Source: Vibrio cincinnatiensis
GTDB taxonomy: Bacteria > Pseudomonadota > Gammaproteobacteria > Enterobacterales > Vibrionaceae
Length of the DNA: 64,000 nt
NCBI RefSeq assembly: GCF_022113815.1
Contig: NZ_SGOM01000004.1
Span: 248,001-312,000, forward strand
Reading direction: 5' to 3'
Shown here: one piece after another, positions 18,663 to 28,257 of the stretch
Numbering within the stretch: the first letter of the stretch is position 1
How the letters are laid out: each line of letters opens with the position of its first letter
The notes under the pieces: model-generated
Database searches by the model: none
Told to the model about the DNA's origin: nothing
What the model saw: the letters and a program-made list of their open reading frames with translations, nothing else
Position numbers and translations under genes: made by a program

Positions 18663-18756
18663 AAAGGCAAGTTACGCTTTTATGCGAATTTTTGTGTCAG
18701 GAAACGAAGAGAATTTGATTCTTAAACACAATTGTGATGAGAATTCTGGAGATATC

Positions 18757-19365
18757 ATGAGCAACGAAGAAAATAAAATCAAAGAGGAAGATCTGCAGCA
18801 AGAAGCGGTAGAAGTGGAAGCGGATGTCGTCGGCAGTGATGAAGATATCGATTGGAATCAAGACGTTGAACCAGAAGAGTTAGATGAGCAAGAAAGTAAG
18901 ATTGCTCAATTAGAAGCGGCTTTGCTGGCTAGTGAAGCTCGGATTAAAGAACAGCAAGAAGGCGTGCTTCGTGCTCGTGCTGATGTCGAGAATATGCGTC
19001 GCCGTTCTGAGCAAGAAATTGATAAAGCTCGTAAATACGCCTTAGGACGTTTCGTTGAAGAATTATTGCCAGTGTTGGATAACTTAGAGCGTGCTATCCA
19101 AGCGGCTGATAATGAAAACGAAGTGATTAAACCCTTTTTAGAAGGGGTTGAGCTGACCCATAAAACCTTTGTTGATGCCGTAGCAAAATTTGGGGTAAGC
19201 GTAATTAACCCTGAAGGTGAAACCTTTAACCCTGAATATCATCAGGCGATGTCCATTCAAGAAAGCCCAGATCACGAATCGAATACAGTGATGTTCGTCA
19301 TGCAAAAAGGGTATGAACTGAATGGTCGTGTGGTTCGTCCTGCGATGGTGATGGTGGCTAAATAA
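18757..19365 (+). CDS. grpE: Nucleotide exchange factor GrpE
   Basis: The ATG at 18757 gives 202 residues, about the family length; a more upstream start would read through the promoter. The acidic N-terminus (about residues 1-55) leads into a long coiled coil ([20 protein letters not shown]), then the conserved [10 protein letters not shown] and the C-terminal beta domain with MVMVAK at the end. GrpE releases ADP from DnaK. It is followed by a hairpin and by dnaK, which has its own promoters. Confidence 0.97.
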   Translation: MSNEENKIKEEDLQQEAVEVEADVVGSDEDIDWNQDVEPEELDEQESKIAQLEAALLASEARIKEQQEGVLRARADVENMRRRSEQEIDKARKYALGRFVEELLPVLDNLERAIQAADNENEVIKPFLEGVELTHKTFVDAVAKFGVSVINPEGETFNPEYHQAMSIQESPDHESNTVMFVMQKGYELNGRVVRPAMVMVAK

Positions 19366-19397
19366 GCCTTCATCGTGAGAGGGGGCTATTTATTAAA

Positions 19398-19433
19398 AAG
19401 AAGCGAGGTCAATTAAGGCTTCGCTTTTTATTA
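19398..19433 (+). terminator. Probable terminator after grpE
   Basis: A short imperfect stem (aagcga/tcgctt) within an A-rich left arm and a T-rich right arm lies 33 bp after grpE. It is followed by tttta, so it looks like a weak Rho-independent signal. Confidence 0.5.
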
Positions 19434-19458
19434 TAAAATTCAAAAATTTTTTTACTTT

Positions 19459-19566
19459 CCCCTTGAAAAGAGGTTCTTTGCCCCTATCTAAGGGGCATAC
19501 GAGAAACAAACATCCACGTTTTTGTTTGTGAATGGGGTTGAAACCCAGTTCTCCATCCCCACATTA
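19459..19566 (+). promoter_or_regulatory. Two sigma-32 type promoters of dnaK
   Basis: Promoter A has CTTGAA (19462-19467) and CCCCTATCTA (19481-19490). Promoter B has TTGAAA (19538-19543) and CCCCACAT (19557-19564) with 13 bp between. Both match the RpoH consensus and lie within 155 bp of the dnaK start, giving tandem heat-shock control. Confidence 0.8.
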
Positions 19567-19614
19567 GGGATATACAGCAAAACGAACATATAGAATTATT
19601 TCGGAGATAGCCTG

Positions 19615-21519
19615 ATGGGTAAAATCATTGGTATTGACTTAGGTACTACTAACTCATGTGTAGCCGTACTAGACGGTGACAAACCTCGCGTTATTGAAAA
19701 TGCTGAGGGTGAGCGCACCACCCCTTCTGTTATTGCTTATACAGATGGTGAAACACTCGTTGGTCAACCAGCAAAACGTCAAGCTGTAACCAACCCTGAA
19801 AATACATTATTTGCCATTAAACGTTTGATTGGTCGTCGTTTTGAAGACGAAGAAGTTCAGCGTGATATTGAAATCATGCCGTACAAAATCGTTCGTGCAG
19901 ACAACGGTGATGCTTGGGTTGAAGCGAAAGGTCAAAAAATGGCCGCACCTCAAGTTTCTGCTGAAATTTTGAAAAAAATGAAGAAAACAGCAGAAGATTA
20001 CCTTGGTGAAAAAGTAACAGGTGCTGTTATTACTGTTCCTGCTTACTTTAACGATGCTCAGCGTCAAGCAACTAAAGATGCTGGCCGTATCGCTGGTCTT
20101 GAAGTTAAACGTATTATCAACGAACCAACGGCAGCTGCTCTGGCTTATGGTCTTGATAAACAAGGCGGCGATCGCGTTATCGCGGTTTATGACCTCGGTG
20201 GTGGTACGTTTGATATTTCTATCATCGAAATTGATGAAGTTGAAGGCGAAAAAACGTTTGAAGTTCTGGCTACCAATGGTGACACTCACTTGGGTGGTGA
20301 AGACTTTGACAACCGCATGATCAACTACTTGGTTGACGAATTTAATAAAGAGCAAGGGATCAACCTGAAAAATGACCCACTTGCTATGCAACGCCTAAAA
20401 GAAGCGGCAGAGAAAGCGAAAATCGAGCTTTCTTCAGCACAGCAAACCGATGTAAACCTGCCTTACATTACGGCAGATGCAACGGGTCCTAAGCACATGA
20501 ACATTAAAGTGACTCGTGCTAAGTTAGAGTCGTTGGTTGAAGATTTAGTACAACGTTCTCTAGATCCATTGAAAGTGGCGCTAGCCGATGCTGATTTGTC
20601 CGTTAATGACATTACAGACGTTATTCTTGTTGGTGGCCAAACTCGTATGCCTCTGGTTCAAAAGAAAGTGGCAGAGTTCTTTGGTAAAGAAGCACGTAAA
20701 GATGTAAACCCTGATGAAGCAGTTGCCGTAGGGGCTGCTGTTCAAGGTGGCGTTCTAGCGGGTGATGTGAAAGACGTTCTACTACTTGACGTAACGCCAC
20801 TGTCTCTAGGTATTGAGACCATGGGCGGCGTAATGACTAAACTGATTGAGAAAAACACTACGATTCCAACCAAAGCAAATCAAGTGTTCTCAACAGCAGA
20901 AGATAACCAAAGCGCGGTAACCATCCATGTTTTACAAGGTGAACGTAAGCAAGCGATGTATAACAAGTCTCTTGGTCAATTTAACCTTGAAGGCATTAAT
21001 GCTGCTCCACGTGGTATGCCTCAAATCGAAGTGACATTTGACTTGGATGCCGATGGTATCTTGCATGTGTCCGCTAAAGATAAACAAACGGGTAAAGAAC
21101 AAAACATCACTATCCAAGCTTCTGGTGGTTTGAGTGATGAAGAAATCGAAAAAATGGTTCAAGAAGCGGAAGCAAACAAAGAAGCGGACAAAAAGTTCGA
21201 AGAGTTAGCGACCGTACGTAACCAAGCGGACCAAATGATTCACGCAACGCGTAAACAGATAGAAGAAGCGGGTGATGCACTGCCTGCTGATGAGAAAGAG
21301 AAAATTGAAGCTGCGATTAGTGAATTAGAAACAGCGAAGAAAGGTGAAGATAAAGCCGAAATCGACGCTAAAGTTCAAGCTCTAATGACGGCCGCACAAA
21401 AATTGATGGAAATCGCTCAACAACAAGCTCAAGCACAAGGTGCGAATGCTGAACAGCAATCAGCACAAGACGATGTGGTGGATGCTGAGTTTGAAGAAGT
21501 CAAAGACGATAAAAAATAA
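19615..21519 (+). CDS. dnaK: Molecular chaperone DnaK (Hsp70)
   Basis: The 634-residue protein starts [20 protein letters not shown]. All Hsp70 signatures are present: the GIDLGTTNS phosphate loop, [23 protein letters not shown], the [11 protein letters not shown] linker and substrate domain, and a Gln/Ala-rich C-terminal tail ending in DDKK. It folds and remodels proteins with DnaJ and GrpE, and in gamma-proteobacteria restrains the heat-shock sigma factor. The AT-rich upstream region carries sigma-32 promoters. dnaJ follows after 200 bp that hold two stem-loops. Confidence 0.99.
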   Translation: MGKIIGIDLGTTNSCVAVLDGDKPRVIENAEGERTTPSVIAYTDGETLVGQPAKRQAVTNPENTLFAIKRLIGRRFEDEEVQRDIEIMPYKIVRADNGDAWVEAKGQKMAAPQVSAEILKKMKKTAEDYLGEKVTGAVITVPAYFNDAQRQATKDAGRIAGLEVKRIINEPTAAALAYGLDKQGGDRVIAVYDLGGGTFDISIIEIDEVEGEKTFEVLATNGDTHLGGEDFDNRMINYLVDEFNKEQGINLKNDPLAMQRLKEAAEKAKIELSSAQQTDVNLPYITADATGPKHMNIKVTRAKLESLVEDLVQRSLDPLKVALADADLSVNDITDVILVGGQTRMPLVQKKVAEFFGKEARKDVNPDEAVAVGAAVQGGVLAGDVKDVLLLDVTPLSLGIETMGGVMTKLIEKNTTIPTKANQVFSTAEDNQSAVTIHVLQGERKQAMYNKSLGQFNLEGINAAPRGMPQIEVTFDLDADGILHVSAKDKQTGKEQNITIQASGGLSDEEIEKMVQEAEANKEADKKFEELATVRNQADQMIHATRKQIEEAGDALPADEKEKIEAAISELETAKKGEDKAEIDAKVQALMTAAQKLMEIAQQQAQAQGANAEQQSAQDDVVDAEFEEVKDDKK

Positions 21520-21530
21520 TCGTTTTTAGC

Positions 21531-21607
21531 CCCGTTAGCCCTCGTGGCTAACGGGAGTCTAGATTGTCTTGCTTGCGGGCGTTTGGGGTAACTCTTACGC
21601 CCGTAAG
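21531..21607 (+). terminator. Two stem-loops between dnaK and dnaJ
   Basis: A perfect 10-bp stem (cccgttagcc/ggctaacggg, loop ctcgt) spans 21531-21555. A second 11-bp stem with one non-Watson-Crick pair (cttgcgggcgt/acgcccgtaag) spans 21572-21607 and is followed by ttt. They are likely to partly terminate or process the dnaK transcript so that dnaJ is made at a lower level; that role is inferred. Confidence 0.55.
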
Positions 21608-21721
21608 TTTGTCATTATTCTTGTGTCTATAAAGATAAAGGACAAGCCTAAAGCCTTTATCTATATCGATACAACCACCAAGCGGTCAGTCCGTTTGCAG
21701 TAACAATTGGTGACTTAAAAC

Positions 21722-22870
21722 ATGTCAAAACGTGATTTTTACGAAGTATTAGGCGTTAGCCGTGATGCCTCAGAGCGCGATATTAAAAAGGCCTATAAGC
21801 GCCTAGCGATGAAATTCCACCCAGACCGTAATCCGGGTGATGCCAGTGCTGCGGATAAGTTTAAAGAAGTAAAAGAAGCGTATGAAATTCTGACCGATCC
21901 GCAGAAAAAAGCCGCTTATGATCAATATGGTCACCGAGCCTTTGAGCAAGGGGCGGGTGGTTTTGGCGGTGGCGGCTTTAGTGGCGGCGGGGCTGATTTT
22001 GGCGATATCTTTGGTGATGTCTTCGGTGATATTTTTGGAGGAGGACGCCGTGGCGGCGGCTCACCTCGCCCTCAACGTGGCTCTGACTTACGTTACAATA
22101 TGGAACTTACCCTTGAAGAGGCTGTTCGAGGTTGTAGCAAAGAAATTGAAGTCCCAACACTGGTGCATTGTGACAGTTGTGACGGCTCTGGTGCGAAAAA
22201 AGGCACTACTCCTGAAACGTGTCCGACCTGTCATGGTCATGGTCAGGTTCAGATGCGACAAGGTTTCTTCGCGGTTCAGCAAACCTGTCCAACTTGTCAT
22301 GGTAAAGGTAAGATCATTAAAGACCCATGCAATGTTTGTCATGGGCAAGGCCGTAAGCAGAAGAGCAAAACCCTGAATGTCAAAATCCCTGCGGGTGTCG
22401 ATACTGGGGATCGTATTCGTCTAGCCAATGAAGGTGAAGCGGGGGAAATGGGAGCTCCAGCCGGTGATTTATATGTACAAGTGCATGTAAAAGAGCACCA
22501 TATCTTTGAGCGTGACGGTAATAATCTGTACTGTGAAGTTCCGGTGAGCTTTGCGATGGCGGCATTAGGTGGGGAAGTTGAAGTTCCTACGCTTGATGGC
22601 CGAGTTAACCTGAAAGTGCCTGAAGAAACACAGACTGGGCGTATGTTCCGTATGCGTGGTAAAGGGGTCAAAAGTGTTCGTGGTGGTGCTGTCGGTGACT
22701 TGATCGTCAAGTTGGTTGTTGAAACACCAGTAAAACTGAGTGCTCGACAAAAAGAGCTACTGCGTGAGTTGGAAGAGTCATGTGGTGGTGAGGCAGCCAA
22801 TAAGCACAAGCCAAAGTCTGAAGGTTTCTTCAATGGTGTGAAGAAGTTTTTTGATGATTTAACTAGCTAA
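21722..22870 (+). CDS. dnaJ: Molecular chaperone DnaJ (Hsp40)
   Basis: The 382-residue protein has the J domain with HPD ([10 protein letters not shown], near residue 33). A Gly/Phe-rich linker follows (about residues 75-115), then four zinc repeats of CXXCXGXG type ([32 protein letters not shown]) and the C-terminal substrate-binding domains. DnaJ stimulates DnaK ATPase and hands it clients. The domains are complete and the length is normal. A strong terminator follows. Confidence 0.98.
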   Translation: MSKRDFYEVLGVSRDASERDIKKAYKRLAMKFHPDRNPGDASAADKFKEVKEAYEILTDPQKKAAYDQYGHRAFEQGAGGFGGGGFSGGGADFGDIFGDVFGDIFGGGRRGGGSPRPQRGSDLRYNMELTLEEAVRGCSKEIEVPTLVHCDSCDGSGAKKGTTPETCPTCHGHGQVQMRQGFFAVQQTCPTCHGKGKIIKDPCNVCHGQGRKQKSKTLNVKIPAGVDTGDRIRLANEGEAGEMGAPAGDLYVQVHVKEHHIFERDGNNLYCEVPVSFAMAALGGEVEVPTLDGRVNLKVPEETQTGRMFRMRGKGVKSVRGGAVGDLIVKLVVETPVKLSARQKELLRELEESCGGEAANKHKPKSEGFFNGVKKFFDDLTS

Positions 22871-22891
22871 TCTATTAGCGCTCAAATATAT

Positions 22892-22931
22892 AAGCCCCAA
22901 TCTTAGCTTCACCTAAGGTTGGGGCTTTCTG
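22892..22931 (+). terminator. Rho-independent terminator after dnaJ (bidirectional)
   Basis: aagccccaatcttag pairs with ctaaggttggggctt (one mismatch, loop cttcac), followed by tct on the plus strand. It separates dnaJ from the convergent pilin gene. Confidence 0.85.
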
Positions 22932-22944
22932 TTTCTACCAAAAG

Positions 22945-23379
22945 CTACCAACACGAAGTCGGGGTTCTCTCTCCAGTACTTTTTAGTTCAAGCTTGGTAT
23001 AACGGTGGCCTCGACATTCATCCGTGCTTTGGCCTTTATTTGCGATGGGAGTGGCTGAAATGGTGTAACTTGCACTACTGACTTCTACTGCTAGGGTGTA
23101 GCGATTTGGGTCAGAATCACACAATAGACAGCGAGACCCAGAAATAATGCCATTGATTGAGTAGCCTAAATCATAATGTTCTTCTAAATAGAGTTGTATT
23201 TTTGCCATATCCGCCATTGCTTGGTTGCGATGAGCTTCTTTGACGTATTGGGTGTAGGCTGGGTAAGCCATACCCGAAAGGACTCCAATGATGACTACGG
23301 CGATCATTAATTCGATCAACGTCATACCCTGAGAGAATTTGGTCGATTTGTTGCACCTATTTGTTCGAATCATGTCCAT
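22945..23379 (-). CDS. Type IV pilin, PilE-like minor pilin
   Basis: A 144-residue prepilin. The leader ends in SQG and the mature N-terminus reads MTLIELMIAVVIIGVLSGMA, with the Glu5 needed for assembly. Four Cys (RCLLC, DEC, SCW) include a C-terminal pair typical of PilE disulfide loops. An in-frame ATG two codons in (23373) is an equal alternative start. In V. cholerae a PilE-like pilin lies with fimT and the other minor pilins at this locus. Here it is on the opposite strand from them, sharing a short divergent promoter region with the next gene. Confidence 0.9.
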   Translation of the reverse strand: MDMIRTNRCNKSTKFSQGMTLIELMIAVVIIGVLSGMAYPAYTQYVKEAHRNQAMADMAKIQLYLEEHYDLGYSINGIISGSRCLLCDSDPNRYTLAVEVSSASYTISATPIANKGQSTDECRGHRYTKLELKSTGERTPTSCW

Positions 23380-23476
23380 TCGTTCCGTTAACCTGTCTTT
23401 TCCTATTGTTAGTAGCTGTTAGCATCAAAGCAAGTTGATTCAGTTTTATCTCACTGTTTGCAAAGGATTTTGGGAA

Positions 23477-23989
23477 ATGGCTCGCGGCTTTACCTTATTA
23501 GAACTTCTTATAACCGTCAGTGTTCTGGCCGTAATGCTTGCTTTTGCTGCGCCGAATTTCACGCAAATGAACCAGCAGACGAAGATGATCTCACTGGCGA
23601 ATGAGCTGCAAGGTTTTTTTATTCAAGCTAAGTCTGAATCGGTGTTTCGTAGTCAAAATTTATGGGTACATATTGAAGGAATGCCATCGACAACCGGAGA
23701 GTGGCGGTTGATGTTATCTTCTTCCTCGGCTTTGCCAGCAGCGAATTCACCGGAGATCATTGCAGTATTGTCTGGTGAACGTTATCGAAATTTGTTTATA
23801 GACCATACCGATTCAATTAACTCGGTGAAATTTGATCATGTCATGGGAAATCCGGCTCAGGCAGGAAGCCTTACGCTGAAGAAGCATTTTCAAGATAGCG
23901 ATGGCATTAAAGTGATTATCCATAATCGAGCCGGTCGCATTAAAGTTTGTGGAATCTCTGGGGAAAGCTATGGTTTTGCTGGGTGCTAA
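23477..23989 (+). CDS. FimT/GspH-type minor pilin
   Basis: I start at the ATG at 23477, giving 170 residues beginning MARG and then FTLLELLITVSVLAV, a short class III leader; an earlier start would add 14 residues before the prepilin site. A hydrophobic helix is followed by a beta-rich domain typical of GspH/FimT. Minor pilins of this kind prime pilus assembly and help DNA uptake. It is first of a fimT-pilW-pilX-pilV-like set with overlapping genes, so the four are one operon. Confidence 0.9.
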   Translation: MARGFTLLELLITVSVLAVMLAFAAPNFTQMNQQTKMISLANELQGFFIQAKSESVFRSQNLWVHIEGMPSTTGEWRLMLSSSSALPAANSPEIIAVLSGERYRNLFIDHTDSINSVKFDHVMGNPAQAGSLTLKKHFQDSDGIKVIIHNRAGRIKVCGISGESYGFAGC

Positions 23990-24575
23990 AAATAAGCAAT
24001 TAGGCAGTAGTTTGATTGAATTTATGATTGCCAGTTTGGTTGGAGCGATTGCTCTAGGAATGATTGGCAGTCTGTTTTTATCCAATCAGAAAGCTTCACT
24101 CCAACGTAGTAAAGAGATTATGTTACTCCAACAAATGAGTGTGGTGTTACACCAAATGAAAAGTGATGTGTTGCGTGCTGGCTATAATTATTTGGATAAT
24201 CACTCGATCAAACTCTCTGGGGCTACTCACCTTCTTTTTGTTGAACCTGAGCAGATAGGTTATGTGTACCAAAACCCGATGGCTGTGAGTGCCAGTGTGA
24301 GCAATACGGTTTATCGCTTAGATAACAGTAGCCTTAAATACTGCCAAAATAATAGTTTTCAACCATTATCAACGACTTCAGCTGAAACTAAGTGTTTTAA
24401 TCTTTTTGATCCAAAGCAGATCAAAGTCACTCGGTTTTCCGTCCAGCATGAATCGGTATCCGGTGAGAGCGTACAAAGTGGCGTGATCTCGATTTATTTG
24501 TCGGCCGCTTTAGTTAAGACTCCCTCTGTATCTCAGAATATGAACTTACGTCTTATGCAAAGGAACTGGCAATGA
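23970..24575 (+). CDS. PilW-like minor pilin
   Basis: A GGGGA ribosome site five bases before the ATG at 23970 favours this start (201 residues) over a site seven codons upstream. The mature N-terminus after G12 is SSLIEFMIASLVGAIALGMI with Glu5. The position after fimT and the length fit the PilW family of minor pilins; sequence in the body is divergent. It overlaps the fimT end by 20 bp and pilX by 4 bp. Confidence 0.82.
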   Translation: MVLLGAKNKQLGSSLIEFMIASLVGAIALGMIGSLFLSNQKASLQRSKEIMLLQQMSVVLHQMKSDVLRAGYNYLDNHSIKLSGATHLLFVEPEQIGYVYQNPMAVSASVSNTVYRLDNSSLKYCQNNSFQPLSTTSAETKCFNLFDPKQIKVTRFSVQHESVSGESVQSGVISIYLSAALVKTPSVSQNMNLRLMQRNWQ

Positions 24576-25897
24576 AGCATCAACAAGGTGTTGCAACATT
24601 ACTGATTACCTCTGTGTTACTTTCAGTCGCTTTGGTCATCACACTTGGGTCATATAAAACGTTGTTTTATCAAATTAAGCGAGCCCAGAATGAAGTGAAA
24701 GCTCGTCAACAATATTGGGTTGCAGAAGGTGGGCTTGAGTGTGTTTTTAGCTTAACGAAAGCCACGAAAACCTTACCAGAAGAAAGCCATTATGCCGAAT
24801 GTAATCCACTGGGCCTTATTACTTATCACTATACACAGCCAACACGAAATCAACGCAATGTGACGGCACAATATGGTTTTAGTCGAGTTCAGAAAACCAT
24901 TACGTATCCGGCAGCAGCTTCAGGTGTGCTCAGAGCTACTTCAAATTTATATTTTTCTGGGGGGTTATCGATGTTAGCCGACCCTGGGCACAACTTGGGT
25001 GATAATCAGTGGGCTTGTACCATGTTGCGCTACAGTCAAGATTTTTTAGCCAACGGAACGATCCAAAATAAGGGGTTGAGTGATACTCATCCGCCTTATG
25101 CCGGATTTCCTAGTGGTCAATCTTGTGATTCAGATTATGTGACCAATACGAGTGTGAATTATGCGATGCCAAGTACTTTGAAGAAGGATTTTATTCAGGA
25201 TGTTGATCAGACACCGTTTGAAGACTTATTTGGTGAAAATCGTCAAGATTGGTTCAAAATCATGTCCGATAGTCAGTTTAGTAAAATCTCGGCAAGTAAC
25301 TTGGTTGATAACAATGGAAAGATGTTATTTAACCAGCACAACTTACCCCCACCAGCGGTGGTTTCTCATTGTGGTAGCAAAATCGTGAACCAAATACAAG
25401 CGGGCCAAGACCTCATTTGGATCTATGGTAGTTGCCATCTGGGGGAGAGCGATTTAACCGATATTGGTCAGGCAATTAGCTCAGCGAGCGGATTAGATGG
25501 GGTTATTTTGATGGTGCATAATGGCCTGTTCTCGACGAAAGGCGCCTTAACCTTTAAAGGGATGATTTATCACTTTATTTCTAACGCCTCGGATGGAACG
25601 CCGGAATTTACCCCTAGTACGGCATTATGGAACAGTTTAAATACAGACCAAGCGGATCAATTAAAAGGGACGGTTGATCATGAAAGCTTACCCTTGCCGA
25701 ATGTCTCTGTCGACAATACCGCATACTTCCAAAATGGCGCTTTTTATCCAACGGGAGGGTATGTGATGGATGCTCCCGAAACCTATGCTGTATTTACCTC
25801 TGCGATGGATTTTTTGTTTAATCGAGATGCCATTGATATTCCATTGCGTAAAATTCGTAAGTTCAAATGGCAGCAGGGATCATGGTATGCGCAATAA
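24572..25897 (+). CDS. PilX-like minor pilin/pilus assembly protein
   Basis: A 441-residue protein with an N-terminal membrane helix: GVATLLITSVLLSVALVITL after a short QQG leader. There is no Glu at mature position 5, as in PilX and GspK. The remaining 400 residues contain repeated beta-strand-like segments I cannot assign. It overlaps pilW (ATGA) and the following pilV-like gene by 11 bp. Function as the tip or a priming minor pilin is inferred from position. Many vibrio homologues are annotated only as hypothetical. Confidence 0.7.
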   Translation: MKHQQGVATLLITSVLLSVALVITLGSYKTLFYQIKRAQNEVKARQQYWVAEGGLECVFSLTKATKTLPEESHYAECNPLGLITYHYTQPTRNQRNVTAQYGFSRVQKTITYPAAASGVLRATSNLYFSGGLSMLADPGHNLGDNQWACTMLRYSQDFLANGTIQNKGLSDTHPPYAGFPSGQSCDSDYVTNTSVNYAMPSTLKKDFIQDVDQTPFEDLFGENRQDWFKIMSDSQFSKISASNLVDNNGKMLFNQHNLPPPAVVSHCGSKIVNQIQAGQDLIWIYGSCHLGESDLTDIGQAISSASGLDGVILMVHNGLFSTKGALTFKGMIYHFISNASDGTPEFTPSTALWNSLNTDQADQLKGTVDHESLPLPNVSVDNTAYFQNGAFYPTGGYVMDAPETYAVFTSAMDFLFNRDAIDIPLRKIRKFKWQQGSWYAQ

Positions 25898-26300
25898 ACA
25901 GTCTGGATTTAGCTTAATTGAAGTAATGATTTCATTTGTTTTGATCGGCGTTGGCGCGTTGGGGCTTGTCAAACTACAAGCTTATATTGAGCAAAGAGCC
26001 GATTTTGCAATGCATAGTATTCAGGCACTGAACCTCGCAGAGCAAAAACTGGAGTGGTTTCGTACACGTGGTGCATCAAGCGCGGTATCAACATCTCCGG
26101 TTGCGGACTATACTGATGACCTCGTGGCGGGCGAAGATACAAGCCACCCTATTTATACCTTGCAATGGGAGATCCCTTCGATTGAATTATCAGGTGCATT
26201 GAAGACGGTCTTGATAACCGCTTCTTGGTCTGATCGCCACGGAAAAAAACAACACATTGAATTTAAAACGATGATATCTCAATATAGTGAGTTTGATTGA
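25887..26300 (+). CDS. PilV-like minor pilin
   Basis: The ATG at 25887 gives 137 residues starting MRNKQSG and then FSLIEVMISFVLIGVGALGL, a standard leader, cleavage site and Glu5 helix; an earlier start 39 codons upstream would bury the leader. The body is short and matches PilV-like minor pilins (QALNLAEQKLEWFRTRG). It is the last gene of the minor-pilin run; no clear terminator was seen after it. Confidence 0.88.
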   Translation: MRNKQSGFSLIEVMISFVLIGVGALGLVKLQAYIEQRADFAMHSIQALNLAEQKLEWFRTRGASSAVSTSPVADYTDDLVAGEDTSHPIYTLQWEIPSIELSGALKTVLITASWSDRHGKKQHIEFKTMISQYSEFD

Positions 26301-26647
26301 TTTTTCCTCAATGTATTGGTTTTTTATCTTATTGATGTCTGTCGCCCATTTTTACCCCACAAAACCATGCCCATTTTGTGGTTTAGTTATCGGTTTGTTC
26401 TTGATTTGAGGGTGAGTTGCATTACCTTTGTTGCTATATTATCTCATTGATTTGAAATGTGTCTCTGGATGTTTCTAGTGAATTGAAACATTATGCTTGT
26501 TTATTGGTTATTTTATAGAATATCTGAATAACTCAATCTGCTATAAAAAAGTCTCAGCAATAGACAAGGAAGAGACATCAATAATTCAAGGCCGTCAGGA
26601 TAGTTATAACAAGGCCTACAGCAACAACATCTAATTAGGAGTTACTT
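26301..26647. other. Intergenic region before the AbgT transporter, no gene seen
   Basis: A 347 bp AT-rich stretch between the minor pilin genes and the AbgT gene. A ribosome site (aggag) lies 6 bp before the ATG at 26648. I found no convincing terminator, sRNA or ORF. Confidence 0.6.
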
Positions 26648-28207
26648 ATGAGTAACCAAGCCGTAAATTTATCACCATCAGGTAAACCTAGCCGTATTGA
26701 TGGTTTTTTAAACGTAATTGAACGGGTCGGAAATAAGATTCCTGATCCTGCTATTCTATTCTTTTGGGCTCTTGTCATTGTTTGGCTTTCTTCTGCATTA
26801 CTTTCTCATGTGACATTTGATTTAGTGAACCCTAGAACGGGGGAGGCACTACAGGTGACAAACCTATTAACGGGGACGGCACTGGCAAACTTTTTAGCTA
26901 ATATGGTCACAACGTTTACCAGTTTTGCTCCATTAGGGATTGTTCTGGTTGCGATGCTTGGGGTTGGCGTAGCTGATTCATCTGGTTTTATTACGACTGG
27001 ATTGAAAAAAATGCTTAACTTTACTCCAGCTCGATTGCTGACACCGATGTTGATCTTAGTTGCGATCGTCTCTCATACTGCTGCCGATGCCGGATATGTA
27101 TTAGTTATCCCTCTTGGGGGGATTATTTTCCATGCGGCTGGGCGTCATCCTCTTGCTGGTATTGCTGCGGCTTTTGCTGGGGTATCGGGGGGCTTTTCTG
27201 CTAACTTTATTCCATCGGGAATTGACCCTCTTTTAGCGGGGTTTACTCAAACCTCGGCTCAAGTTTTGGATCAAGCTTATCAAGTTAACCCTTTAGCCAA
27301 TATTTTCTTTACGGGTCTTTCCTCAATTATCATTGTGGCTATCGGCTGGTATGTGACAGAAAAAGTGATCGAACCACGGTTAAGTCAAATTCCAGTGGAT
27401 GACGATGCAGAAACAGCCCCGGATCTCGGGTCATTTTCTGCTGCTGAGTCAAAAGCTTTTCGCTATGCAGGCGGAGCTATGTTACTTGGGATTGCACTGT
27501 TGGTTGCCGCTTTATGGCCTGAAACATCGGCATTACGTTCACCGGAAGGCGAACTTACGGCATTTTCAGCCCCCATTATGAAATCGATTGTGCCGCTTAT
27601 CTTTGTGCTTTTTATTATCCCCGGTATTGTTTATGGCCGTGTAACGGGGAATTTCCGTAATAGTAATGATGTTATCAAAGCCATGTCTTCGACCATGTCG
27701 ACCATGGGAGCCTATATTGTAATGTCTTTCTTCTGTGCTCAGTTTTTGTCTGCATTTAGTCATTCAAATATAGGCACAATGCTGGCTTTATATGGTGCAG
27801 AAGGGTTGAAAGCACTCAATTTACCGGGGCAAGCGACCATTGTTGGCATGATCTTATTAACGGCGATGGTTAACCTATTGGTGGGCTCTGCTTCAGCAAA
27901 ATGGGCACTCATTGGCCCTATTTTGGTTCCTATGTTGATGGCGGTTGGCATTTCGCCTGAACTGTCTCAAGCGGCTTATCGTGTTGGAGACTCTGTCTCA
28001 AATATCATTTCTCCCCTTATGGTGTTCTTCCCTCTGGTCGTGGTTTATTGTCAGCGTTATGTAAAAGGGACGGGGATTGGTACGTTAGCCTCATTGATGA
28101 TGCCGTATTCGATTGCGATGTTGATTGGCTGGACCATTTTCCTACTGATTTATTGGGCCCTTGGCATTCCATTAGGTATCCAAGCCCCGTATATCTATTC
28201 ACTGTAA
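26648..28207 (+). CDS. AbgT family transporter
   Basis: A 519-residue inner-membrane protein. The N-terminus NVIERVGNKIPDPAILFFWA and the motif SHTAADAGYVLVIPLGGIIF, with GSASAKWALIGPILVPMLM and YRVGDSVSNIISPLMVFFPL, are hallmarks of AbgT. Members import p-aminobenzoyl-glutamate or export sulfonamides (MtrF), coupled to an ion gradient. Which applies here is unknown. It stands alone with a strong terminator behind it. Confidence 0.92.
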   Translation: MSNQAVNLSPSGKPSRIDGFLNVIERVGNKIPDPAILFFWALVIVWLSSALLSHVTFDLVNPRTGEALQVTNLLTGTALANFLANMVTTFTSFAPLGIVLVAMLGVGVADSSGFITTGLKKMLNFTPARLLTPMLILVAIVSHTAADAGYVLVIPLGGIIFHAAGRHPLAGIAAAFAGVSGGFSANFIPSGIDPLLAGFTQTSAQVLDQAYQVNPLANIFFTGLSSIIIVAIGWYVTEKVIEPRLSQIPVDDDAETAPDLGSFSAAESKAFRYAGGAMLLGIALLVAALWPETSALRSPEGELTAFSAPIMKSIVPLIFVLFIIPGIVYGRVTGNFRNSNDVIKAMSSTMSTMGAYIVMSFFCAQFLSAFSHSNIGTMLALYGAEGLKALNLPGQATIVGMILLTAMVNLLVGSASAKWALIGPILVPMLMAVGISPELSQAAYRVGDSVSNIISPLMVFFPLVVVYCQRYVKGTGIGTLASLMMPYSIAMLIGWTIFLLIYWALGIPLGIQAPYIYSL

Positions 28208-28213
28208 AGTTAT

Positions 28214-28241
28214 AAAAAGCCCGTTTTTACGGGCTTTTTTA
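28214..28241 (+). terminator. Rho-independent terminator after the AbgT gene
   Basis: aaaaagcccgt pairs with acgggcttttt around a tttt loop, then t-rich sequence. It also serves as a boundary with the convergent fghA gene. Confidence 0.9.
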
Positions 28242-28257
28242 ATTAGTGAACAACGAA

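Noticed and set aside
18544..18756. Upstream extension of the grpE frame
   Set aside because: It would read through nadK and the sigma-32 promoter; the ATG at 18757 gives the family length.
19807..20391. Minus-strand ORF of 194 residues
   Set aside because: It is antisense to dnaK, an effect of codon bias in a highly expressed gene.
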